In this document: piece after piece, positions 26,953 through 35,040 of the stretch
How the letters are laid out: each line of letters begins with the position of its first letter
How positions within the stretch are numbered: position 1 is the stretch's first letter
NCBI RefSeq assembly: GCF_002105285.1
Contig: NZ_MUHR01000011.1
Location: 186,001-250,000 of the forward strand
Reading direction: 5' to 3'
DNA from: Planktotalea arctica
GTDB lineage: Bacteria > Pseudomonadota > Alphaproteobacteria > Rhodobacterales > Rhodobacteraceae
Length of the DNA stretch: 64,000 bases
Notes under the pieces: generated by a model
Told to the model about the DNA's origin: nothing
The model's database searches: none
Seen by the model: the letters and a program-made list of their open reading frames with translations, nothing else
Program-made: the position numbers and the translations under genes

Positions 26953-27015
26953 AGGATGGACTCCCCAAGGGCTATCGTTAGAAACGTATCTGACAGAAAA
27001 GGACGCCCCACCGCA

Positions 27016-27834
27016 ATGCCAGATGATACCTTGATCCACGATCCCAATGGCGGCATGCCGCGCCTTTTGGCCATCATGCGCGCGCTGCGTGATCCCGATA
27101 CCGGATGCCCTTGGGACATCGAGCAGGATTTCGCCTCCATCGCGCCCTACACCATCGAGGAAGCCTATGAGGTCGCCGACGCGATCGAGCGCGAGAACTG
27201 GGAGGAGCTACGCGGCGAGCTTGGCGATCTGCTGTTCCAATCGGTGTTTCATGCGCAAATGGCGAGTGAGCTTGGGTTGTTTGATTTTGACGATGTGGCC
27301 AACACAATGTCGGACAAGATGCTCGCGCGTCACCCTCATGTCTTCGGCGATCAGAGCAACGCCAAATCCGCCGAGCAGCAAACGGTTGATTGGGAAGTGA
27401 TCAAAGCCGCAGAGCGTGCTGGCAAAGCGCAGGGCGGTACGCTTGACGGGGTTGCGGTTGGGCTGCCTGCGCTTTTGCGCGCCAAAAAGTTGCAAAAACG
27501 CGCGGCAAGGGTCGGGTTTGACTGGCCCTCCACAGATCAGGTTCTGGATAAGATCGTCGAGGAAGCAGGCGAGTTGGTCGAGGCGCGCAATGAGCTATCG
27601 CAAGCGGAAGTCGAGGAAGAATTCGGTGATCTGCTCTTTGTGATGGTCAATCTCGGGCGTCACCTTGGTATCGAATCCGAAACCGCGCTGCGCGCTGCGA
27701 ACGCCAAGTTTACGCGCCGTTTCGAGAGCATCGAGGCCGCATTGGCCGCGCGCGGCAAAACGCCCGAGCAGTCCGATCTAGAGGAAATGGATGCGCTCTG
27801 GGATGCTGCGAAATTACAGGAAAAACAGCGCTAG
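27016..27834 (+). CDS. mazG: Nucleoside triphosphate pyrophosphohydrolase
   Basis: 272 residues with two MazG domains. MazG hydrolyses (d)NTPs to monophosphates, clearing abnormal nucleotides or limiting ppGpp. Domain 1: CPWDIEQDFASIAPYTIEEAYEVADAIE and ELGDLLFQSVFHAQMA. Domain 2: IVEEAGELVEARN and EEEFGDLLFVMVNLGRHLG. The acidic metal-binding ExxE pairs are present in both. The frame is open for 361 codons upstream, antisense to the amidohydrolase gene, but conservation begins only at this ATG. Confidence 0.95.
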   Translation: MPDDTLIHDPNGGMPRLLAIMRALRDPDTGCPWDIEQDFASIAPYTIEEAYEVADAIERENWEELRGELGDLLFQSVFHAQMASELGLFDFDDVANTMSDKMLARHPHVFGDQSNAKSAEQQTVDWEVIKAAERAGKAQGGTLDGVAVGLPALLRAKKLQKRAARVGFDWPSTDQVLDKIVEEAGELVEARNELSQAEVEEEFGDLLFVMVNLGRHLGIESETALRAANAKFTRRFESIEAALAARGKTPEQSDLEEMDALWDAAKLQEKQR

Positions 27835-27943
27835 GCCCCCCGAGGCCCAGAGATGCCTCACAGCATCTTTTCGCTGGGCCGCCGCAACCGCCATGGACAA
27901 GGCGGATCTGCTCCCGCATTTTGCGCTCAAAAAGGACAATGCC

Positions 27944-28885
27944 ATGCCGCCCAGAGATATCATCATCGACACCGATCCCGGTCAGGACGACGCCGCCGCA
28001 ATCCTTCTGGCGCTGGCCAGCCCCGAGGACATTAATGTGCTCGGCATCACCGCGGTCGCGGGTAATGTTCCCTTGCCTCTCACACAGAAAAATACACGTA
28101 TTGTCTGCGAGTTAGCGGGCAAGGTTGATGTGCCTGTTTTTGCCGGCTGCGACGCGCCGATGGCCCGCGCGCTGGTCACCGCCGAGCATGTGCACGGCAA
28201 GACAGGCCTTGACGGTCCGACGCTGCCCGACCCCGTGATGCCCTTGCAGGATCAGCACGGCGTTGATTTCATCATCGAGACCTTGCGCACGCGCCCAAGC
28301 GGCACGGTCACGCTTTGCCCGCTTGGACCGTTAACAAATATTGCGACCGCCTTGCAGCGCGCGCCCGACGTTGCTGAGCGGGTTAAGGAAATCGTGCTCA
28401 TGGGCGGTGCCTATTTCGAGGTGGGCAACATCACGCCCGCCGCCGAATTCAACATTTACGTTGATCCGGAAGCCGCTGATATTGTGTTTAAATCCGGCAT
28501 AAAAATTACTGTCATGCCACTGGATGTCACCCATAAAGTCCTGGTTACACCCGCGCGCGTTCAGGCCCTGCGTGAGTGCGGCACGCCCGTTTGTGATGCC
28601 ATGGCAGATATGATCGATTTCTTCGAACGCTTTGATACGGATAAATACGGCAGTGCGGGCGCGCCTTTACACGATCCTTGCGTCACCGCCTATCTGATCC
28701 GGCCCGACCTGTTTACAGGGCGCCAGATCAATGTAGAGATCGAGGTTCAGTCACATCTAACCCTCGGCATGACTGTTGCCGATTGGTGGGGCGTGACGGA
28801 CCGCGCGCCCAACGCGATGTTCATGGGCGACGTGGATGCGCAGGGATTTTTCGATCTGCTCACCGAAAGGCTGGCCCGCTTATGA
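27944..28885 (+). CDS. Inosine-uridine preferring nucleoside hydrolase family protein
   Basis: 313 residues. The family splits ribonucleosides into base and ribose using a Ca2+ held by an N-terminal Asp cluster, here IIIDTDPGQDDAAAILLALA. Also present: NTRIVCELAGKVDVPVFAG, LCPLGPLTNIATAL, EIVLMGGAYFEVGNITPAAEFNIYVDPEAA and the C-terminal HDPCVTAYLI with the active-site His-Asp. AAAGGA lies 8 nt before the ATG at 27944. An upstream ATG at 27893 is less likely. The stop overlaps the GNAT start (ATGA). Confidence 0.92.
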   Translation: MPPRDIIIDTDPGQDDAAAILLALASPEDINVLGITAVAGNVPLPLTQKNTRIVCELAGKVDVPVFAGCDAPMARALVTAEHVHGKTGLDGPTLPDPVMPLQDQHGVDFIIETLRTRPSGTVTLCPLGPLTNIATALQRAPDVAERVKEIVLMGGAYFEVGNITPAAEFNIYVDPEAADIVFKSGIKITVMPLDVTHKVLVTPARVQALRECGTPVCDAMADMIDFFERFDTDKYGSAGAPLHDPCVTAYLIRPDLFTGRQINVEIEVQSHLTLGMTVADWWGVTDRAPNAMFMGDVDAQGFFDLLTERLARL

Positions 28886-29331
28886 GCGCAGCACTGCACC
28901 TCGCCAAGCCTGATGATCTGGCGCGCCTGTTGCCGCTTGTTGCCGCATTTCACAGCGAAGTTGAGCTGCAAAGCACTGATGAGGAACGCAAAAACGCTCT
29001 GATGCCCTTACTTGAAGGATCACCGCATGGGGCAATCTATCTGATCGGTCCCTCCAAAGGTCCCATAGGTTATATCGTCGTGACCTTTGGCTGGTCGATC
29101 GAATTTGGCGGGCTCGACGGCTTCATTGATGAAATCTACATTCGTCCCGGCGTGCGCGGCCGCGGCGTTGGCGCGGAGGTGATTACATCGCTAGCGGGCA
29201 TGCTGAAATCTGTCGGCATGAAAGCCCTGCATCTGGAAGTCGAGCCGGCCAATGACAGCGCCATGCGGCTCTACACGCGCTGCCATTTCAAGGCGCGCGA
29301 TGGATATTTGCTCATGTCCCGTGTTCTTTGA
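28882..29331 (+). CDS. GNAT family N-acetyltransferase
   Basis: 149 residues. The acetyl-CoA binding motif A is clear: FIDEIYIRPGVRGRGVGAEVITSLAGML, followed by the C-terminal ANDSAMRLYTRCHFKARDGYLLM of the GNAT fold. Substrate not predictable. Coupled by a 4-bp overlap to the nucleoside hydrolase gene, and 15 bp before the SelO gene. Confidence 0.9.
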   Translation: MSAALHLAKPDDLARLLPLVAAFHSEVELQSTDEERKNALMPLLEGSPHGAIYLIGPSKGPIGYIVVTFGWSIEFGGLDGFIDEIYIRPGVRGRGVGAEVITSLAGMLKSVGMKALHLEVEPANDSAMRLYTRCHFKARDGYLLMSRVL

Positions 29332-29346
29332 TGCCAAAGCGCTTAT

Positions 29347-30768
29347 ATGTGCGCTATGAAAACACGTATTCCTTTCGACAATAGCTTCGCCGCGCTCACG
29401 GGCGGCTTTTTCAGCCACCAAGCGCCAGAGCCTGCGCCCGCGCCCACGCTCATCGCCTATAACCTGGCACTTGGTGCCGAGCTTGGGATAGAGGCAGGCG
29501 ACGATCTTGCCGAAATTTTCAGCGGCGCGTCAGTCCCGGGCGGGGCCGAGCCGCTGGCGCAGCTCTACGCAGGACATCAATTCGGCAATTACAATCCCCA
29601 GCTTGGCGACGGGCGCGCAGTCCTGCTTGGCGAAGTGATCAGCGCGCATGGTGCACGCCGCGACATCCAGCTTAAGGGATCGGGGCGTACGCCCTATTCG
29701 CGCGGCGGCGATGGCAAGGCATGGCTTGGCCCGGTGCTGCGCGAATATGTGGTGTCAGAGGCGATGCACGCCCTTGGCATCCCCACGACGCGCGCGTTGG
29801 CCGCCACTTCCACGGGTGAATCCGTTTACCGCGAGGGCGCTAAACCCGGTGCAATCGTAACGCGCGTTGCCGCCTCGCATATCCGCGTTGGCACGTTTCA
29901 GGTCTTCGCCGCGCGCGGGCAGATCGAGCAACTCCAGACCCTCGCCGAGTACACGATTGCGCGCCACTATCCCGATGCAAACGGCCCCGAGGGTCTACTG
30001 CAGGCCGCGATGGATGCGCAGGCCAGCCTCATCCCCAAATGGATGGGCGTCGGCTTTATTCACGGCGTGATGAATACCGACAATTGCCAGATCGCAGGCG
30101 AAACCATCGACTACGGGCCTTGCGCCTTTATGGATGCCTTCGCTTCGGATCGCGTGTTCAGCTCGATTGATCGAAATGGCCGCTACAGCTTTGCCAACCA
30201 GCCCGATATCGCGATCTGGAACATGGCGCAGCTTGCCACAGCGCTGCTTCCCCTGATGCCCGATCCGGACGCTGCCGTTGAGCGCTTCACCGTGATGCTG
30301 CACGCCATGAAAGACGATCTGCGCGCAGGCTGGCTTAGCACCTTTGCCGCCAAACTCGGCATCGCGGCTCCCATAGACACCGATGCCGCCTTGATCACCG
30401 ATCTGCTCGCCTTGATGGAAACCGGCGGCGCTGATTTCACCAATACGTTCAACGCCCTCACGCGCGGCGATGCCAGCGATGAAATGACCGATCGCAGTGC
30501 CTACGGCACATGGCACGCGCGCTGGCAGGAACGCCTCAAGGGCGAGAGCGGTGCCCAGGCTCTCATGGCCACCTCAAACCCCGTGATCATCCCGCGCAAT
30601 CACCGGATCGAGCAAATGATCGACGCCGCTGTTGCAGGCGATTTCGCGCTTTTCCAAAGGCTGGACACGGCACTGAAAACCCCCTTCACCGAGCGTGCAA
30701 ACATCGCTGATCTCAAACGCCCCCCAAGCAAACAGGAAATCGTCCCTGCCACTTTCTGCGGGACGTAA
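29347..30768 (+). CDS. selO: Protein adenylyltransferase SelO (YdiU/UPF0061)
   Basis: 473 residues, full length for the family. SelO is a pseudokinase-fold enzyme that AMPylates proteins, linked to redox stress. Visible: PLAQLYAGHQFGNYNPQLGDGRAVLLGEV, DIQLKGSGRTPYSRGGDGKAWLGPVLREYVVSEAMHALGIPTTRAL, and GVIHGVMNTDN-type active site (FIHGVMNTDNCQIAGETIDYGPCAFMD). The tail has no selenocysteine and ends PATFCGT, as in most bacterial homologues. An alternative start lies at 29356; neither has a strong ribosome binding site. Confidence 0.94.
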   Translation: MCAMKTRIPFDNSFAALTGGFFSHQAPEPAPAPTLIAYNLALGAELGIEAGDDLAEIFSGASVPGGAEPLAQLYAGHQFGNYNPQLGDGRAVLLGEVISAHGARRDIQLKGSGRTPYSRGGDGKAWLGPVLREYVVSEAMHALGIPTTRALAATSTGESVYREGAKPGAIVTRVAASHIRVGTFQVFAARGQIEQLQTLAEYTIARHYPDANGPEGLLQAAMDAQASLIPKWMGVGFIHGVMNTDNCQIAGETIDYGPCAFMDAFASDRVFSSIDRNGRYSFANQPDIAIWNMAQLATALLPLMPDPDAAVERFTVMLHAMKDDLRAGWLSTFAAKLGIAAPIDTDAALITDLLALMETGGADFTNTFNALTRGDASDEMTDRSAYGTWHARWQERLKGESGAQALMATSNPVIIPRNHRIEQMIDAAVAGDFALFQRLDTALKTPFTERANIADLKRPPSKQEIVPATFCGT

Positions 30769-30773
30769 TCCGC

Positions 30774-30794
30774 TTCATCTTGCCCTTTAAACTC
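30774..30794 (+). repeat. Short intergenic repeat (TTCATCTTGCCC type), copy 3
   Basis: Same sequence as at 10757-10776 (inverted) and 23834-23853, with one extra T. It lies just after the selO stop in the convergent gap with the DMT transporter gene. CGCGCGCAGCGCG follows and could pair locally. Confidence 0.65.
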
Positions 30795-30813
30795 TCGCGC
30801 GCAGCGCGAAACA

Positions 30814-31704
30814 CTACGCAGGAACGGGCTTGCGCCGTGAAATCAGCAAGAGCCCTATACAGACCAGAACCAGAGCTCCGATAATTTCAGGGCCAATATG
30901 CTCGCCCAGCAGCCACCAGCCCATAAACACGCTCAGCACCGGCGACAGGAACGAAAAGGCGGCAATGTCGGAGGCGGGATAAATCTTCATCATCGCGAAC
31001 CAAAGCAGGAAACCGAACAGCACGGTGACGATCGACTGAAACAGTAGCCCCGCCCCATGGATCATGGAAAAGTCGCGCAATAGCGGCCCAAAGAGCGGCG
31101 CAAGCGCAAAAAAGACCACCGTCGAGATCGCCAGTTGCGCCGCCAGCTGCATCTCTGCGGGGGCGGTACTGACAGGGGTCAGGCGCACGGTCAGCGCGAT
31201 CCCCGCCCAGGACAGCGCGGCGATCAAGGCCAGCACATCGCCAAGCAGGCTCGCCTGTCCAGACGAGCGATCGAGAAACGCCCAGACCACGCCGCCAATA
31301 GCAATGCCAAAACCCAAAAGGCGCACGCCCGTCAAACGCTCGCCAGGCAGCGCAAAATGCGCAATAAGGCCCAGCCAGATCGGCATGGTGTAGAAAATCA
31401 CGCTCGCGCGGCTGACCGTGGTGATGTCCAGCGCAAGGAAAATGCACAGAAATTCAATCGAGAACAGCGCCCCCACCAAAGCTGCGCCCCACATCTGGCC
31501 GCGCGTCATGTGCATCGATATCCCGCGCCAGCGCATCCAGACGATGAGCGCGGCAAGACCGAGGAGCGAACGCAATCCAGCAGCGAAAATTGGCTGGATG
31601 CCCTCTATCGTGACTTTGATCACCACTTGGTTGAAGGCAAAAAGCACCGCAAACCCAAGCATCGCCGACACGCCAAACGCGTCCAATCTGTCTTTTCTGT
31701 CCAT
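30814..31704 (-). CDS. DMT-superfamily transporter (EamA type)
   Basis: 296 residues from the ATG at 31704 (MDRKDRLDAFGVSAML) with ten hydrophobic segments in two EamA repeats. The first repeat begins FAVLFAFNQVVIKVTIEGIQPIFAAGLRSLLGL; the second ends FSFLSPVLSVFMGWWLLGEHIGPEIIGALVLVCIGLLLI, both characteristic. These are drug/metabolite exporters or importers with unpredictable substrates. The frame is open to 31848, but that extension is not membrane-like. Followed by a 298-bp divergent gap shared with the DUF533 gene; no other gene is evident there. Confidence 0.88.
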   Translation of the reverse strand: MDRKDRLDAFGVSAMLGFAVLFAFNQVVIKVTIEGIQPIFAAGLRSLLGLAALIVWMRWRGISMHMTRGQMWGAALVGALFSIEFLCIFLALDITTVSRASVIFYTMPIWLGLIAHFALPGERLTGVRLLGFGIAIGGVVWAFLDRSSGQASLLGDVLALIAALSWAGIALTVRLTPVSTAPAEMQLAAQLAISTVVFFALAPLFGPLLRDFSMIHGAGLLFQSIVTVLFGFLLWFAMMKIYPASDIAAFSFLSPVLSVFMGWWLLGEHIGPEIIGALVLVCIGLLLISRRKPVPA

Positions 31705-32002
31705 CAATACCGCAGACCTCATACGTGCGCAGAGGTCAAGTGCGAACGCCGCGAACGAACCCGCGCCCTTCATCTGCGCGCCGCGGCGGGCAACACTGTG
31801 AAAATGCGCTGGCACTGTGCTTGAGCGAGGGGGAATAGCCGCCGGCAATTCTCACCGCGAGCGATATTGTGAAAATCGCCTTGATCATCGTACAAAGCTC
31901 TATCCCGGCACGCCTTGCCAATCGCTTTGGCCGTGTGCCGGTTTTAGTATAACCTTTTATTTAGGGGCATATCGCCCCTCCCTCGCATTCAGGAGAAATA
32001 AT

Positions 32003-32806
32003 ATGAGCCTCATGGGAACGCTGGCAAAAGTCGCAATCGGATACGCAACCGCGCGCGGCGTCGAAAAAATGTCGGGCGGCGGCGGACTAAGCGCGCTCTT
32101 GGGCGGTGGCAGCGCCGCTGAGACAGGAAGCGACGCAAACCCGATGGCCGCGATGATGCAGCAGATGATGGGCGGCGGCGCTAATGAGGCCAATGCAGGC
32201 AATCCGATGGCGGATATGATGGCCAAGATGACTGGTAGTGCGGCAGGTGCCACCAACCCGATGGCTGAAATGATGGCACAATTCACTGGCGGCGGCGTGG
32301 CAACTGACAAAGGCGGGCTGTTGTCCTCTGCAGGCACAACTGGCGGCGCAGGGCTTGCGGGCCTGTTCGCAGCCATGGGCGGCGCAGCGGCGATGGGCGG
32401 CAAGGGTGTCGGCGATATGCTTGACTGTTTCGGCAAAGCGGCCCCCGGCACGCCGGAAGTGGAGCAATCCGCAGGCTTGATGCTGCGCGCTATGATCCAA
32501 GCGGCGAAATGCGACGGCGATATCGACGCGGCCGAACGTGCGAAAATCCTCGAAACCGTCGGCGATGATGCGGATGCAGAGGACATGGCCTTTATTCAGG
32601 CGCAGCTGAGCGCGCCGGTGGATGTGGAGACGCTGACGGCGGACACGCCCGACGCGCAGAAATTTCAGGTCTATGCAATGTCGATGATGTCGATCCGCGT
32701 CGATACCCCCGCAGAAAAAGCCTATATGGCCGCCCTCGCGGATGCGCTTGGCATTGACCCGCAAACGGCGCTGATGCTGAATATGCAGATGGGTGTAAAC
32801 GCTTAA
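32003..32806 (+). CDS. DUF533 / TerB-like protein with tandem NPMA repeats
   Basis: 267 residues. The C-terminal half (EQSAGLMLRAMIQAAKCDGDIDAAERAKILETVG through YAMSMMSIRVDTPAEKAYMAALADALGIDPQTALMLN) is a TerB-like/DUF533 helical domain with its acidic DGDIDAAE motif. The N-terminal half is Met/Gly/Ala-rich, with three tandem units starting NPMAAMMQQM, NPMADMMAKM and NPMAEMMAQF (about residues 47, 68 and 88). It starts MSLMGTLAKVAIGYATARG, like DUF533 proteins. A strong AGGAGA ribosome binding site lies upstream and an intrinsic terminator downstream. TerB-type domains are linked to envelope and metal stress; role here unknown. Confidence 0.8.
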   Translation: MSLMGTLAKVAIGYATARGVEKMSGGGGLSALLGGGSAAETGSDANPMAAMMQQMMGGGANEANAGNPMADMMAKMTGSAAGATNPMAEMMAQFTGGGVATDKGGLLSSAGTTGGAGLAGLFAAMGGAAAMGGKGVGDMLDCFGKAAPGTPEVEQSAGLMLRAMIQAAKCDGDIDAAERAKILETVGDDADAEDMAFIQAQLSAPVDVETLTADTPDAQKFQVYAMSMMSIRVDTPAEKAYMAALADALGIDPQTALMLNMQMGVNA

Positions 32807-32831
32807 ACCCGCGTTCGCTTCGCAAAAAATG

Positions 32832-32868
32832 AAAAATGCCGCAAGGGGCGACCCTTCGCGGCATTTTT
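32832..32868 (+). terminator. Intrinsic terminator after the DUF533 gene
   Basis: Stem AAAAATGCCGCAAGGG (32832-32847) pairs with CCCTTCGCGGCATTTTT (32852-32868), with a GCGA loop and one bulged C. The right arm runs into six T. The leading A-run means it can also work on the minus strand. Confidence 0.85.
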
Positions 32869-32887
32869 TGTGGTGCAGAGTTACGTC

Positions 32888-33058
32888 TCAACTCTGAATA
32901 ATGCGCGAATACACAGATTTTCGGCGATCCTGCAAAATTTGAAGCGCAACAATTTCAGTCCCCTTGCCGGCGTCGAAATCGATCCAATAAGGATGCACTT
33001 CCTGTGCAGAGCGCTTTGCCAGCCCACGCGCGCTGATTGGCGCGGGGCTGGGAATCAC
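32888..33058 (-). CDS. Possible 56-residue protein downstream of the helicase
   Basis: Short ORF with a GTG start at 33058, 9 bp after the helicase stop, reading MIPSPAPISARGLAKRS and then EVHPYWIDFDAGKGTEIV. It ends at a TGA at 32888-32890, before the DUF533 terminator. The tight spacing would allow translational coupling. Third-position G+C is only moderate and there is no recognised domain. It may be a real small protein or open sequence by chance. Confidence 0.3.
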   Translation of the reverse strand: MIPSPAPISARGLAKRSAQEVHPYWIDFDAGKGTEIVALQILQDRRKSVYSRIIQS

Positions 33059-33067
33059 ATCGGCGGC

Positions 33068-34432
33068 TTAAGCGGAAGGTTTTCCGCCGCCTGCCCCGCC
33101 ACCGCCGCTACGGCGACGACGTCCACCGCTTGGCCCAGCAGGTTTGGCACCGCCTGCCCCTTCGGGGCGCGTGCCCCCGGGTTTACCGCGCCGTGCGCCG
33201 CCAGCAGGCTTGCCACCGCCGCCAGGGCGACCACCGCCGCCTTTGCCACGACCTCCACCACCCATGCCAGAGCGGCTTTTTGCAGAGGGGCCGTCAAAAT
33301 CTACCCAAGGCGTGCCAGAGGCCACCTCGATCGAGATTTTCATCGTCTTTTCGATGTCTTTTAGTAAATCCATCTCGTCCGGTGCACAGAACGCGATCGC
33401 CGCACCATCCTTGCCCGCGCGCGCGGTCCGGCCAATGCGGTGCACATAGGCGTCCGGCACATTGGGCAATTCATAGTTATAAACGTGGCGCACATCGGGG
33501 ATGTCAAGGCCGCGCGCGGCAACATCCGTCGCCACGAGGACTTTCATCTCGCCCTTTTTAAAGGCGGCGAGTGCGCGCTCGCGCTGTCCCTGACTCTTGT
33601 TGCCATGGATCGAGGTCGCAGCAAACCCGCGTGCGACCAGTTGTTTCATCAGTTTTTCGCTGCCATGTTTCGTGCGCCCGAAAACCAATGCGCGCTCGTC
33701 CTTATGGGCGCTCAGCAATTCGATCAAAAGAGATTGCTTTTCCGTCTTGGCGATAAAATGCACCACCTGCGTAACCTTGTCCGCGGCCTTGCCCGGGGGC
33801 GAAACCTGAATGCGGCGCGGGCTTTTGAGGTAGGTGTTGGCGATCTCGTTCATCAACTTTGGCATCGTCGCCGAGAACAGCATCGTTTGACGCTGCTCGG
33901 GCAATACCGCCGCGATCTGGCGCAGCGCATGGATAAAGCCCATGTCGAGCATTTGATCCGCCTCGTCGAGCACGAGGAAATGCGCCTCCTTAAGCGTGAG
34001 CGCGCGGCGATCCATCAGATCAATCAAACGGCCCGGCGTGGCGACCAGAATATCAATGCCCTTTTCAAGGCGCTTGGATTGCACGTTGATCGACTGTCCA
34101 CCAACAACCAGCGCGACCTTGATCGACGTGCCAACGGTATAATCTTTCAGGTTCTCGACGATCTGCCCGGCCAACTCGCGCGTCGGCGCAAGGATCAGCG
34201 CGCGCACCGATTTGGGCGCGGGGCGACCTGGGTTTTCGCTCAGCAGCGTGATCAACGGCAGGCCGAACGCCGCCGTCTTGCCTGTGCCGGTCTGGGCAAG
34301 GCCAAGCACGTCGTGGCCGTTCAAGGCCTCGGGAATGGCGCGGGCCTGAATAGGGGTCGGTGTGGTCAGGCCCAGCTCTTTCAAACGGCTCACGAGACGT
34401 TCGGGCAGGCCCATGGTTTCAAATTCACTCAA
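33068..34432 (-). CDS. DEAD-box RNA helicase, RhlE-like, TTG start
   Basis: 454 residues from a TTG at 34432 (reads MSEFETMGLPERLVSRLKELGL), the normal N-terminus with the Q-motif Phe. AAAGGACA lies about 8 nt upstream. A GTG at 34519 would add 29 unconserved residues. Motifs: AQTGTGKTAAFGLPL (I), PTRELAGQI (Ia), TPGRLIDL, VLDEADQMLDMG (II, DEAD), FSATMP (III) and HRIGRTARAG (VI). The C-terminus is a Gly/Arg/Pro/Lys-rich tail (about 395-454), an RNA-binding low-complexity region. Such helicases act in ribosome assembly, mRNA decay or cold adaptation. Confidence 0.93.
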   Translation of the reverse strand: MSEFETMGLPERLVSRLKELGLTTPTPIQARAIPEALNGHDVLGLAQTGTGKTAAFGLPLITLLSENPGRPAPKSVRALILAPTRELAGQIVENLKDYTVGTSIKVALVVGGQSINVQSKRLEKGIDILVATPGRLIDLMDRRALTLKEAHFLVLDEADQMLDMGFIHALRQIAAVLPEQRQTMLFSATMPKLMNEIANTYLKSPRRIQVSPPGKAADKVTQVVHFIAKTEKQSLLIELLSAHKDERALVFGRTKHGSEKLMKQLVARGFAATSIHGNKSQGQRERALAAFKKGEMKVLVATDVAARGLDIPDVRHVYNYELPNVPDAYVHRIGRTARAGKDGAAIAFCAPDEMDLLKDIEKTMKISIEVASGTPWVDFDGPSAKSRSGMGGGGRGKGGGGRPGGGGKPAGGARRGKPGGTRPEGAGGAKPAGPSGGRRRRSGGGGAGGGKPSA

Positions 34433-34614
34433 CGGATAAATGTCCTTTAGGGATTTCTGTGCGGCGTCGCCCGTGGATGGGCCCGTGTGAAGACACGTCT
34501 TGCAGCATTTGTGCCGCACATGGGCCTTCTGCGCACATGAGTCAACCTTTGCGCCCCTTTTCCCCGACGCAGCGTTGCGTTACACCCGCACTTCATGGAC
34601 CTGTGGAGCCCGTT

Positions 34615-35037
34615 ATGGCCGATAAAACCATCATAGAGCGCTGCGAGGCCAAAGGCCTACGCATGACCGGCCAACGCCGCACCATTGCCAACGTGCTGCA
34701 AGCCAGCGACGATCATCCCGATGTAGAAGAGCTTTATGCGCGCGCCTCTGCCGAGGATGCGGGCATTTCCATCGCGACGGTTTACCGCACGGTCAAGCTC
34801 TTTGACGAGGCGGGTATTCTGGACAAGCTGGAATTCGGCGACGGGCGCGCACGCTATGAGGATGCCGAGCGTGAACACCATGATCACCTTATCGATATGA
34901 ATTCAGGCGAAGTGATCGAATTTGTCGATCCCGAAATAGAAGAATTGCAAGAGCGGATTGCAGCCCGCCTTGGTTACAAGCTCAAAGGTCACAAGCTGGA
35001 ACTTTACGGCGTGCCCCTCAAGCCCAAGGCGCACTGA
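34615..35037 (+). CDS. Fur-family metal-responsive regulator (Fur/Mur type)
   Basis: 140 residues. The N-terminal winged helix is CEAKGLRMTGQRRTIANVLQASDDHPDVEELYARASAEDAGISIATVYRTVKLFDEAGIL. The metal-binding dimerisation domain contains EREHHDHLIDMNSGEVIEFVDPEIEELQ. In Rhodobacterales the Fur homologue of this type often senses Mn (Mur); the Irr-type HHH heme motif is absent, so Fur/Mur is preferred. The ATG at 34615 sits 3 bp beyond GAGCC; a longer frame upstream is not conserved. A GTG-start DMT transporter gene follows 3 bp after its stop. Divergent from the helicase. Confidence 0.9.
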   Translation: MADKTIIERCEAKGLRMTGQRRTIANVLQASDDHPDVEELYARASAEDAGISIATVYRTVKLFDEAGILDKLEFGDGRARYEDAEREHHDHLIDMNSGEVIEFVDPEIEELQERIAARLGYKLKGHKLELYGVPLKPKAH

Positions 35038-35040
35038 CGC

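Noticed and set aside
25933-27015. Open frame of about 360 codons on the plus strand joined to mazG
   Set aside because: It is antisense to the conserved M20 amidohydrolase gene; MazG conservation begins only at the ATG at 27016.
31925-31953. Possible promoter TTGGCC...TATAAC before the DUF533 gene
   Set aside because: The spacer is only 15 bp, so it is not listed as a feature.
33440-34450. 336-codon plus-strand ORF
   Set aside because: Fully antisense to the DEAD-box helicase, with His/Arg/Gln-rich composition typical of shadow frames in GC-rich DNA.
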